Notes under the pieces: generated by a model | Told to the model about the DNA's origin: nothing | Databases searched by the model: none | The model's input: only the letters and a program-made list of their open reading frames with translations | Shown here: piece by piece, positions 53,574 to 61,470 of the stretch | Layout: each line of letters opens with the position of its first letter | How positions within the stretch are numbered: position 1 is the first letter of the stretch | Program-made: the position numbers and the translations under genes | Origin: Gemmatimonadota bacterium | Lineage (GTDB): Bacteria > Latescibacterota > UBA2968 | DNA: 64,000 nucleotides | Assembly: GCA_009838845.1 (NCBI GenBank) | Contig: VXRD01000052.1 | Coordinates: 1 to 64,000 of the forward strand | Direction: 5' to 3'

Positions 53574-55057
53574 TTGGTCTTGATCATACACAATCTCAGA
53601 TGCTCCAGCAAAAACTGGCACCGCAACTTATCCAATCTTTGCACTTGCTCCAAATGCCAACTCTGGAATTAGCGGAGTTAATTCGACAAGAATTGGAGAT
53701 CAATCCGCTTCTGGAAATTGATGAAGACGCTACTCTGGATTTGGAACAAGAAGAACCTGAATTCGAACAGGACGACGAAACCGAGGATGAAGATCGGGAT
53801 GAGGAACCCGTTGAGGAATTGGAGTTTGAAGAAGCGGATTTAAACACAATCGATACAGACATATTCGATGAGCATGACTGGGACCACTACCTAAATGAAT
53901 CCGGGTATGCCAGCCCGCGTGAAGAATTTGAATCCAATGAAGACTGGCACAACGACAGCACCACCCAAAAAACACTTCGAGATTCACTTTTAGAACAGGT
54001 GGCAGTTACGGATCTTTCACCGAGTGATCGCATCATCGCCGAATATTTAATTTGCAATATTGACGAAGACGGATTTCTGGGATGTTCGACAGGAGAAGTG
54101 GCTGATGAGCTTGGGGTCAACCAAGATAACGTGGAATGCATTTTGGGCATTATCCAGACATTTGACCCAGTAGGTGTTGGTGCACGAAACCTACAAGAGT
54201 GTTTGTTGATTCAGTTAAAAGAAAAAAATATCACAAACGGTTTGGTTGCAAAGGTGGTACGCAATCACCTCGACGATTGGATCAAACGCCGGTTTGGGCA
54301 GATCAGCCAGGCACTCGATACAAGCGTGGATGATATGCGCGTTGTCGAAGAAGTCCTCGCATCGCTCAATCCCAAACCCAATATTGAATCGGAACCCGCA
54401 TTGAATCTCAATCACGTCATTCCCGACCTCGAAGTTCAAAAGATTGGTGACGAGTACGTCGTTTCCCTGACTGATCGCACGCTGCCCGAATTGCGTGTCA
54501 GTCCAGTTTATCGCACTTTGCTCAGACAATCTGACAAATCTGGACGAGGTGACCCAAAATTGCGAGAGACCAAAAAATTTGTCGTTGAAAAACTCAATTC
54601 TGCGCGCTGGTTTATCAATGCGATTCACCAAAGACGCGCAACCATGTTAAAGGTCATGCGATGTATTGTCGAAAATCAGATTGATTTTTTTGACCGAGGT
54701 CCTGGTTTTCTCAAACCGATGGTACTTCAAGAAGTAGCTGATCTGGTGCAGATGCACATTTCGACCATCAGCCGTGTGAGCAATGGCAAATACGTGCAAA
54801 CATCGCATGGCGTTTATGAGTTGAAATATTTTTTTGATGGAGGATTGAGTCGATACGATGACGACGATATATCTGCCAGAAGTGTAAAAGAAAAAATTGC
54901 AATGCTCATTCATGATGAAGACGTACAGAATCCGTTGAGCGATCAACACATATCAGATATGCTAAGAGAAGAAGGCATTAATATCGCGCGGCGCACAGTA
55001 GCCAAATATCGAGATCAACTCAATATTAGCTCTGCGCGACTTCGGAAGGCGCTTTAG
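53570..55057 (+). CDS. rpoN: RNA polymerase sigma-54 factor
   Basis: A 495-residue sigma-54. The Q-rich activator-contact region (MLQQKLAPQLIQSLHLLQMPTLELAELI) is followed by a very acidic linker (about 50-95), a core-binding domain, the HTH region, and the RpoN box ARRTVAKYR near the C-terminus. It directs transcription from -24/-12 promoters with enhancer-binding ATPases. The lptB-rpoN proximity is widespread. A matching -24/-12 promoter lies 1.1 kb downstream at 56187-56202. Confidence 0.96.
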   Translation: MIGLDHTQSQMLQQKLAPQLIQSLHLLQMPTLELAELIRQELEINPLLEIDEDATLDLEQEEPEFEQDDETEDEDRDEEPVEELEFEEADLNTIDTDIFDEHDWDHYLNESGYASPREEFESNEDWHNDSTTQKTLRDSLLEQVAVTDLSPSDRIIAEYLICNIDEDGFLGCSTGEVADELGVNQDNVECILGIIQTFDPVGVGARNLQECLLIQLKEKNITNGLVAKVVRNHLDDWIKRRFGQISQALDTSVDDMRVVEEVLASLNPKPNIESEPALNLNHVIPDLEVQKIGDEYVVSLTDRTLPELRVSPVYRTLLRQSDKSGRGDPKLRETKKFVVEKLNSARWFINAIHQRRATMLKVMRCIVENQIDFFDRGPGFLKPMVLQEVADLVQMHISTISRVSNGKYVQTSHGVYELKYFFDGGLSRYDDDDISARSVKEKIAMLIHDEDVQNPLSDQHISDMLREEGINIARRTVAKYRDQLNISSARLRKAL

Positions 55058-55066
55058 AAAGAATCA

Positions 55067-55181
55067 ACGAATCAGCGAATCTACGAATCTACGAATCCAC
55101 GATAGCAGTTGGGGGGTTGAGCGGGGTTCGTCTATTCGTCTATTCGTCTATTCGTCTATTCGTCTATTCGTCTATTCGCTT
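55067..55181. repeat. Paired-arm 8-bp repeat element, copy 2
   Basis: Left arm, partly decayed: ACGAATCA, GCGAATCT, ACGAATCT, ACGAATCC, ACGATAGC (55067-55106). Right arm: GTTCGTCT, five exact ATTCGTCT units (55134-55173), ATTCGCTT (55174-55181). Only 19 bases separate the arms, against 59 in copy 1. It lies between rpoN and the convergent minus-strand gene, and its last base is the first base of that gene's stop codon on the map. Confidence 0.8.
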
Positions 55182-55957
55182 CAGTCTGTCTGCTGAGTGC
55201 TGATTTCGTCTTCTGAGATTTTGTGTACACTTTTGGGATTGAAGGTCTGCTGGGTATTGATGCGGAGTGCAACTTCAATCCGTCCGCCAGTTAGCACAAA
55301 AAACTGAATCAGAAACCCGCCACCTTGCATGGTTTCAACCTGGTAAGCGTCGGTGTCTAATCCGTCGAGCAATTGGGGAAGGGTGGTTTCAAATCGTGGA
55401 TGTTGTGTAATATCGGGAGGCAATGCCATAATCAGGGTTCCCGGTTCTGTATTGAGATAACCTCCGATGCGTTGTCGCGTGCTAACCATGTGGGAAATAA
55501 TCCTGCAGGCATAATCGAATTCATCGCCGCCATTTCGATCTGGCGGCACTATCCCCCAGGTCAGGTGGTGGATAAAGGGATTGCCGTATCCCTGCCCAAG
55601 CATCTGATCAAGCGCGGGTTGGTCAACGGGATGAACCACTGCGACATAGTGAAACCAGCCACGTGCGAGAGCAGGATGCCCGAACGGCAAACCCGATGGC
55701 ACGTTGATATAATCCTGTTCATCGACGGGTGAGGGATAACACCTGGTGTCCCAACCCGCAATATAACCCATCGTTTTTAGAGGTCCCGCGACGAGGTACG
55801 GTGGATCTGTAAAGATCGCTGCGTGGTCCATGTTGGGATACAATTTGACGCCAGCAGCAGAAATTTTTTCGGCGACTTGCAAGGCTTCATCAAAGCGTTC
55901 AGACGCATTCTCTATTTGGAGAACTGCGTGAAAGTCTTCGGGTAATTTACAGTCCAT
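55181..55957 (-). CDS. Conserved-looking protein of unknown function
   Basis: Not recognised with confidence. 258 residues, no signal peptide or membrane helix. The layout of short strand-helix units (FHAVLQIENASERFDEALQVAEKI; RGWFHYVAVVHPVDQPALDQML; NPFIHHLTWGIVPP) recalls VOC/glyoxalase-type folds, and two His sit in FIHHLTWG, but no metal triad is clear. AATAGGAGG lies before the start at 55957. Its 3' end abuts the repeat element, and the last residues (KISEDEISTQQTD) may be an extension created there. Confidence 0.6.
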   Translation of the reverse strand: MDCKLPEDFHAVLQIENASERFDEALQVAEKISAAGVKLYPNMDHAAIFTDPPYLVAGPLKTMGYIAGWDTRCYPSPVDEQDYINVPSGLPFGHPALARGWFHYVAVVHPVDQPALDQMLGQGYGNPFIHHLTWGIVPPDRNGGDEFDYACRIISHMVSTRQRIGGYLNTEPGTLIMALPPDITQHPRFETTLPQLLDGLDTDAYQVETMQGGGFLIQFFVLTGGRIEVALRINTQQTFNPKSVHKISEDEISTQQTD

Positions 55958-56030
55958 AGTATCATCCTCCTATTGGTTAAAAGATACAACCAATAAGAGA
56001 CTTTTTCGATATACGTCAAGAAAAAATACC

Positions 56031-56061
56031 CCCCGGTCACTTTAGTGGCTGGGGATTTTTT
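56031..56061. terminator. Terminator-like hairpin in the divergent intergenic region
   Basis: CCCCGGTCAC (56031-56040) pairs with GTGGCTGGGG (56045-56054, two wobbles) over TTTA and is followed by ATTTTTTAG on plus; on minus a TATTTTTTC run follows. It lies 74 bases upstream of the minus-strand gene at 55957 and before the sigma-54 promoter. It could insulate the divergent genes or attenuate the minus gene. Confidence 0.5.
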
Positions 56062-56121
56062 AGTGAAAAATTTGATTCATTTATTTTCGAAAATTGAACG
56101 ATTCGTACTCTCAAGGAGTTT

Positions 56122-56133
56122 GGTTATATAACC
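56122..56133. promoter_or_regulatory. 12-bp palindrome, possible enhancer-binding site
   Basis: GGTTATATAACC is a perfect palindrome centred about 85 bases before the expected start point of the sigma-54 promoter at 56187-56202. That is the usual distance for an activator site of sigma-54 promoters. Only one copy is seen, so the assignment is tentative. Confidence 0.35.
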
Positions 56134-56186
56134 TTTCAGGAGCATAACTCACTGATTTAATGTCTCTTGCGGCATTTTTCAGATTT

Positions 56187-56202
56187 TGGCACGCGTTTTG
56201 CA
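56187..56202 (+). promoter_or_regulatory. Sigma-54 (-24/-12) promoter of the lamin-tail repeat gene
   Basis: TGGCACG (56187-56193), four bases, TTGCA (56198-56202) matches the consensus TGGCACG-N4-TTGCW completely, with GG and GC the required 12 bases apart. Transcription would begin near 56213, 25 bases before the ATG at 56238, which also argues against the earlier in-frame ATG at 56160. Confidence 0.75.
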
Positions 56203-56237
56203 GATGTCATGATCAAAAAACATTGCGCGAGGTCAAT

Positions 56238-59200
56238 ATGGTGAGATACGGGATTGGTATTGTAATATCAGGAATGCTTTTTTTTGCACAAGTTTTGCAC
56301 ACTGAATCGGCTGTCGTAATCAATGAGATCCTTGCAGATCCGCCATCGGGAGATAGAGGCGATGCCAATAGGGATGGAATCCGAGACGGAAATAAGGACG
56401 AATTTATAGAAATACTGAATACTGGACCGGAGTCTATTGATATCGGTGGATGGCAATTGTCAGACTTGAAACCCGGTTCAAAAGGACCGTTCACTTTTCC
56501 TGAAAACACCCGGATTGATCCGGGCGAATACATCGTACTTTTTGGCGGCGGGACGCCGACCGGGTTTGAAGGCAAAGTTTTTGTTGATGATGGCAGAATC
56601 GGTGGGGGATTGAGCAATTCGGGAGATGCGGTGTTTCTGATCAATCCAACTTCAGGCGATACGATTGCAAGCGCGGAATGGGGAAGTGAGGGGGGCAAGG
56701 ATCAATCTCTGGTGCGGTATCCGGAAGGAACTGGCAGGTGGGTGTTGCACAGTGCTTCCCCTGGAAGAGGGTTGTTTTCGCCGGGTAAACCACGGTCGCT
56801 TTTTGATAAACTCGAGTCCCTTCCCGAATATGTGGACCTGATAGCAGGAGAATACGTTTATCTGATCCCAGCGATTTATAGCCACGAAACTGGGGAAACA
56901 AGGCGGATTGAGGATGAGGTTTTATGGGTATCGTGGGATACCACTATCGTGCGAATTGAACAGAGCAACAAGGTGGTTGCTGTGCGTGCTGGAGAGACAA
57001 AGGTCGGGTTTTTATGGAATGGTCGCGAGAGCCTTCACACATATATCCGGGTGTTGGAAAAGGAAAAACCGCCATTGGTGATCTCGGAGGTGCATCCCAA
57101 TCCCGCCTGGGGGAACGCGGGTGATACCAATGGCGATGGGGTGCGGCACACCTATCAGGACGAGTTTATCGAAGTGGCGAATCTGAGCGAGAATCCCATT
57201 GACATTGGCGGCTATTTTCTCGGTGATGACGATGTGCCTGTAAAAAAGCTTTTTCGATTTCCCGATAACACAGTGCTCGATACACAAGCAGTTGTCGTGC
57301 TCTTTGGCGGTGGGGATATGCCAGTTAGCGAACGGATATTTGCCGATGACGGTCGCATTGGCGATGGGCTGGCCAATGGAGGTGATACCGTGCAGTTATT
57401 GGCACCAGATAGTAGTACGGTGGTATTTTCAATGACGTATGAACACTCGACCAGAGGCGTATCCTATGCCAGAGATGAAGACGGCAATTATCTGTTACAC
57501 AACCAGATATACAAAGAAGAGCCTACTTCAGTCGGACGCTTAAGGCCTGGTGATGATCCGATTGAACCCGAAGGGTTGACTGAGGAGGTGACTGTCCCCG
57601 ATGGCCTGGTATTTTCCGAAATCTTGATGCTGCCGGAACAGGTGGATGCCAATAACGATGGGATTGTTGATCGAGATGAGGATACTTTTGTTGAATTGAC
57701 TAATATAGGTGCGGATACGCTCGACCTGAGCGGATGGCTACTCGGCGATGACTATATTATTGTCTCTAAGTTTTTCTCTTTTCCCGATAATGTCGTGCTC
57801 GTGCCCGGTGGTTATATCACCATTTTTGGTGGGGGAACGCCTTCAGGTATTCCCGGTCGCGTTTTGTCTGTGGGAGATCGAATCGGCAATGGCCTCGCTG
57901 ATGGCGGCGATGTCGTCCATCTAATCATGTCCGATGGTAAGACTGTGGCGCGGTCTGTGCGCGTACCAAAAGCTACACCAGACATTTCATGGCTATTTTC
58001 GCCCGATGATCCTCCAGAGTTACATCCCAAAATCCCCGGCAGGCACGCAATGTCGCCCGGTACATCACCAGATGGACAAGCGGCGGATTCCATAAATACA
58101 GCGACACTCGACATATTCCAACCTCCCGAAGGCCTGGTAATCTCTGAAGTCTATCCCAATCCCGCCGCAGGCGATGCAGGCGATACCAATGGCGATGGGG
58201 GGCGACACACCTATCAGGATGAGTTTGTAGAGATAGCGAATTTGGGTAGGCACCCCATTGATATTGGCGGCTATTACCTTGGTGATGACGATGTACCTGT
58301 GGAAAAATTTTTTCAATTTCCCGATAGCACAGTGCTCGATACGCAAGCAGTCGTCGTGCTCTTTGGTGGGGGAGATATGCCAGTTAGCGAGTGGATTTTT
58401 GCTGATGACGGTCGCATTGGCGATGGGCTGGCCAATGGAGGTGATACCGTGCAGTTACTGGCACCAGATGGAAGTACAGTGGTCTCTAAAATGACGTATG
58501 AGAACGCGCGCCAGGGCATATCCTTTGCGAGAGACGATGACGGAAATTATCTATTACACAATGAGATATACGAAGGGAAATCTATCTCTATCGGACGCTT
58601 AATGCCCGGCGATGATCCGATTGAGCCCGAGGGATTGACTGTTTCAGATGGCCTGGTATTTTCAGAAATCTTGATGCTGCCCGAACAGGTGGATGTCAAT
58701 AACGATGGAATTGTCGATCGGCATGCAGATGCTTTTGTCGAATTGACCAATATCGGTGCAGATACGCTCGACCTGAGCGGGTGGCTACTCGGCGATGACG
58801 ATATCGTAGTCTCTCGATTCTTTTTCTTTCCCGATGATATCGTGCTTGTGCCCGGCGGTTATGTCACCATTTTTGGTGGGGGAACGCCCGTGGATATCCC
58901 CGGTACTGTCTTGTCTGCTGAAGGTCAGATTGGCAATGGACTCAGTAGCGGGGGGGATGTCGTCCACCTTATCATGCCCGATAGCAAGACCGTGGTGCGG
59001 TCTGTGCGCGTACCAAAAGCTACCCCAGACGTTTCATGGCTATTATTGCCTGATGCCCCTCCAGAGTTACATCCCAAAATCTCCGGCAAACACGCAATGT
59101 CGCCCGGCACATCATCTATTTCGGAGGTGAAATCAGACACTCTGACTGGTGTGGGTGCCGTATCGGGAAAACCGATTGTTTTTGATGGTGAAGACCAGAC

Positions 59201-59525
59201 AGTTAATAGTCCTATTTCTGATAATTCCAAACCAGGTGAGGAGGAAGAGAATTACAAAGAGGGTATTTACCCATCACCCAATCCCTTCAATTCTACAACT
59301 GTATTGGGTTTTTACACTACAGGAGGCCCTGTTTATGTGACTATATACAATATTCTGGGACAACCTATCAGACGATTGGTTCAGCAGCATTTGCCAGCCG
59401 GATATTATCGGCGTATATGGGATGGTAAAAATGACTTTGGAGTATCTGTGAGTTCAGGAATTTATATCGTCCTTCTAAAAGACAAAGAAGCGACATTTAC
59501 CCAGCGCGTCGCGCTCTTGAAGTGA
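56238..59525 (+). CDS. Exported lamin-tail-domain repeat protein with FlgD-like C-terminus
   Basis: A 1095-residue exported protein. After a signal peptide (to about 24) come five lamin-tail-domain-like units: about 25-165, 281-420, 455-600, 631-780 and 800-950. Several start with Ca-binding-like Asp loops (DANRDGIRDGNKDE; DTNGDGVRHTYQDE; DANNDGIVDRDEDT) before the typical DIGGWQLSD / DLSGWLLGDD core. An Ig-like stretch (about 185-275) lies after unit 1. The end (about 1007-1095: YPSPNPFNSTTVLGF to GIYIVLLKD) is a FlgD-like domain used as a C-terminal sorting signal in FCB bacteria. Units 2-3 and 4-5 are a tandem duplication. Confidence 0.83.
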   Translation: MVRYGIGIVISGMLFFAQVLHTESAVVINEILADPPSGDRGDANRDGIRDGNKDEFIEILNTGPESIDIGGWQLSDLKPGSKGPFTFPENTRIDPGEYIVLFGGGTPTGFEGKVFVDDGRIGGGLSNSGDAVFLINPTSGDTIASAEWGSEGGKDQSLVRYPEGTGRWVLHSASPGRGLFSPGKPRSLFDKLESLPEYVDLIAGEYVYLIPAIYSHETGETRRIEDEVLWVSWDTTIVRIEQSNKVVAVRAGETKVGFLWNGRESLHTYIRVLEKEKPPLVISEVHPNPAWGNAGDTNGDGVRHTYQDEFIEVANLSENPIDIGGYFLGDDDVPVKKLFRFPDNTVLDTQAVVVLFGGGDMPVSERIFADDGRIGDGLANGGDTVQLLAPDSSTVVFSMTYEHSTRGVSYARDEDGNYLLHNQIYKEEPTSVGRLRPGDDPIEPEGLTEEVTVPDGLVFSEILMLPEQVDANNDGIVDRDEDTFVELTNIGADTLDLSGWLLGDDYIIVSKFFSFPDNVVLVPGGYITIFGGGTPSGIPGRVLSVGDRIGNGLADGGDVVHLIMSDGKTVARSVRVPKATPDISWLFSPDDPPELHPKIPGRHAMSPGTSPDGQAADSINTATLDIFQPPEGLVISEVYPNPAAGDAGDTNGDGGRHTYQDEFVEIANLGRHPIDIGGYYLGDDDVPVEKFFQFPDSTVLDTQAVVVLFGGGDMPVSEWIFADDGRIGDGLANGGDTVQLLAPDGSTVVSKMTYENARQGISFARDDDGNYLLHNEIYEGKSISIGRLMPGDDPIEPEGLTVSDGLVFSEILMLPEQVDVNNDGIVDRHADAFVELTNIGADTLDLSGWLLGDDDIVVSRFFFFPDDIVLVPGGYVTIFGGGTPVDIPGTVLSAEGQIGNGLSSGGDVVHLIMPDSKTVVRSVRVPKATPDVSWLLLPDAPPELHPKISGKHAMSPGTSSISEVKSDTLTGVGAVSGKPIVFDGEDQTVNSPISDNSKPGEEEENYKEGIYPSPNPFNSTTVLGFYTTGGPVYVTIYNILGQPIRRLVQQHLPAGYYRRIWDGKNDFGVSVSSGIYIVLLKDKEATFTQRVALLK
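57080..59105 (+). repeat. Tandem duplication of about 1.06 kb inside the lamin-tail gene
   Basis: The segment from about 57080 to 58065 recurs from about 58139 to 59105. The shared string cctatcagga starts at 57151 and at 58210, an offset of 1059 bases (353 codons). Long stretches are nearly identical, for example around the vcLFGGGDMPVSE-coding parts, while others have small in-frame differences. It is an in-frame duplication of a two-unit block, recent relative to the other units. Confidence 0.8.
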
Positions 59526-59576
59526 GAAGCGATATTATTTTTTACCTTTTACCAAATAGAAGGGAGGTGAAACAGG

Positions 59577-59858
59577 ATGGCACAACCCGAAATCACATTT
59601 CGTCATGGTCTGTGTAGTGCTTCGATTTTTGAAAATGAATACAAGCGCGGTGAAGAATCTTTCACTGTACGCACGGTTTCATTTCAGCGGAGTTATTTGG
59701 ACAAAGAGGGGAATTGGCAAACAACCAATAGCTTGAAGGTGAACGACATTCCCAAAGCCGTATTGGTGTTGAATAAAGCGTATGAGTTTTTGACATCAAA
59801 CAGTCAGGTTGAAGCAGAATCAGATGATGCGGCTACAATGGCAGATGAACAGGTTTGA
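59577..59858 (+). CDS. Conserved small protein of unknown function
   Basis: A 93-residue protein (FRHGLCSASIFENEYKRGEES ... SFQRSYLDKEGNWQTTNSLKVNDIPKAVLVLNKAYEFL). I recall similar short proteins as widespread hypotheticals in bacteria and archaea; no function is established to my knowledge. The mixed strand-helix pattern suggests a small compact domain. GGGAGGTGA lies upstream. A terminator follows 60 bases later. Confidence 0.75.
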   Translation: MAQPEITFRHGLCSASIFENEYKRGEESFTVRTVSFQRSYLDKEGNWQTTNSLKVNDIPKAVLVLNKAYEFLTSNSQVEAESDDAATMADEQV

Positions 59859-59917
59859 GGAATTGGCGCACTTATACCTCATACCCTTTCAGTTATCAGT
59901 TCGATAATTCAAATGAA

Positions 59918-59946
59918 AAAAGGTCCAGTAATTAGCTGGACCTTTT
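59918..59946 (+). terminator. Rho-independent terminator after the small protein
   Basis: AAAAGGTCCAG (59918-59928) pairs perfectly with CTGGACCTTTT (59936-59946) over a 7-base loop. With A on one side and T on the other it can work in both directions, but the convergent HU-like gene ends 110 bases away. Confidence 0.85.
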
Positions 59947-60054
59947 GTGTGTACCGGTTCATTTGTAAACCGCTTGTGGCGTAAACGTTTGTGTTTATGA
60001 CTTACTTCATTATGCTACCTGCCTGTTTCAGAAATATAGATAGTTAGACAATGC

Positions 60055-60351
60055 CTATGGGTCCAAAGGCTCGTGCAATGCTTTCTTGATCAGAACACCT
60101 GCTTTGAAATAGCTCTTTCGCCGCGCAGGAACATAGACAATCTCGCCTGTGCGGGGGTTGCGTGCAGCGGGTTTGGGCTTGGTCGGCTTGATACCCAGCA
60201 CACCAAATCCTCTGATTTCGATTCGATCACCGGCGATCAGGTTTTCGCGCATCGTGTTAAAAAGTGTATTTACAATCTCATAAGCGAGTTGTTTTTTGAT
60301 TCCCAGACGATCGGAAATTTTTAACGCGATGTCTTTTTTTGTCATCGTCAT
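60055..60351 (-). CDS. HU/IHF-family DNA-binding protein
   Basis: A 98-residue nucleoid protein. It has the family's helical N-terminus (TKKDIALKISDRLGIKKQLAYEIVNTLF), the IEIRGFGVLGI strand and the DNA-intercalating arm with ARNPRTGE. Pattern is closer to IHF than HU. The start at 60351 is chosen for GGGAGG 5 bases upstream; upstream in-frame codons add unlikely residues. IHF bends DNA at sigma-54 promoters, of interest given the promoter at 56187. Confidence 0.93.
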   Translation of the reverse strand: MTMTKKDIALKISDRLGIKKQLAYEIVNTLFNTMRENLIAGDRIEIRGFGVLGIKPTKPKPAARNPRTGEIVYVPARRKSYFKAGVLIKKALHEPLDP

Positions 60352-60507
60352 GCGGTCCTCCCATTTCACATATATTCTCAAGCCATTGGCTAATATAGCC
60401 CTAAACATCTAAGATGCAAGACAAAAATGTTTCATAGTGTCACAAAATTGAAAAATTGCATTTGTTCTATATGTCGCTTATTTTATTATTGTTAATGAGG
60501 ATAATAC

Positions 60508-61335
60508 ATGAGAGCAAAATCAGAAACCAGTGTAATACACCGCGTCACGCGGTATGATGGCTCTATTGGCAAATCCACAGATGATGTGCTGGTCGTAGAG
60601 GAGCCGCTTGAAATTCGTGTTGCCGGGGAATCCGTTGCCGTGACCATGCGAACGCCGGGGGACGACCGCGCCCTTGCGCTGGGATTTTTGTATGGCGAGG
60701 GGATCATTCGTGAAATTGGCGATGTCGGACGTGCGGAACACTGCGGTCGCCCGGGGACTCCTGAGTACGGAAATGTTATTGATGTTCTCCCACGTCCGGG
60801 CGAGATACTCGATCCCGAAAGGATTCGAGCGGGACGAAGAGGCACATTGACTTCATCGGCGTGTGGGGTATGTGGGCGCGAGCAGATAGAAGATATGATG
60901 CAACGGTGCCAGCCGATGGACGACAATCGCGCCGTTCGGACAGCGATGATTTTTTATGCACAAGAACAAATGCGTCAATCCCAGTACGTGTTTGCACAAA
61001 CAGGGGGTGTTCATGCTGCTGCCGCATTTTCAGAAACGGGAGATATGTATTGCTGTTTTGAAGATATTGGCCGACACAATGCAGTAGATAAGGTTGTAGG
61101 ACATTTGATCGAAACGCATAACATAGTAGAAGGAGAGGGAGTTCAGATACTCGCGGTAAGTAGCAGAGCGAGTTTTGAAATCGTGCAAAAGGCCGTTGTT
61201 GCGCGCATACCTGTCGTGGTTGCCGTATCTGCAGCGAGTTCATTGGCAGCAGATCTTGCACAGGCGATGGGAATAACTCTCATTGGTTTTGCACGCGACA
61301 AAAGGATGGTCATTTATACAGGGGCTGTGCAATAG
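60508..61335 (+). CDS. fdhD: Formate dehydrogenase accessory sulfurtransferase FdhD
   Basis: A 275-residue FdhD, which passes sulfur to the bis-MGD cofactor of formate dehydrogenase. The key Cys pair is CGVC (119-122) in SSACGVCGRE. Other family segments are DDRALALGFLYGEGII, AQTGGVHAAAAF, FEDIGRHNAVDKVVG and SSRASFEIVQKA. Length is normal. No formate dehydrogenase is in the window. A terminator follows. Confidence 0.95.
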   Translation: MRAKSETSVIHRVTRYDGSIGKSTDDVLVVEEPLEIRVAGESVAVTMRTPGDDRALALGFLYGEGIIREIGDVGRAEHCGRPGTPEYGNVIDVLPRPGEILDPERIRAGRRGTLTSSACGVCGREQIEDMMQRCQPMDDNRAVRTAMIFYAQEQMRQSQYVFAQTGGVHAAAAFSETGDMYCCFEDIGRHNAVDKVVGHLIETHNIVEGEGVQILAVSSRASFEIVQKAVVARIPVVVAVSAASSLAADLAQAMGITLIGFARDKRMVIYTGAVQ

Positions 61336-61366
61336 GGTGGGGTAAGAGATCTCGCATCCCCTATAG

Positions 61367-61400
61367 GCGGTTGGGCTGGTTGGCCCAACCGCTAAATTTT
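61367..61400 (+). terminator. Rho-independent terminator after fdhD
   Basis: GCGGTTGGGC (61367-61376) pairs perfectly with GCCCAACCGC (61383-61392) over a 6-base loop, followed by TAAATTTT. Confidence 0.8.
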
Positions 61401-61470
61401 GCCGTATATGGGAACACTATTTGCAAATTTCAGGTCTAATCGTTGGCAAAGCACAATGAGGGGCATATTG

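Noticed and set aside
50815-55181. 8-bp units considered as a CRISPR array
   Set aside because: Units are 8 bases without spacers and form two inverted arms; no cas genes are present.
56160-56237. Earlier in-frame ATG for the lamin-tail protein
   Set aside because: It lies upstream of the sigma-54 promoter core and adds 26 residues before a clear signal peptide.
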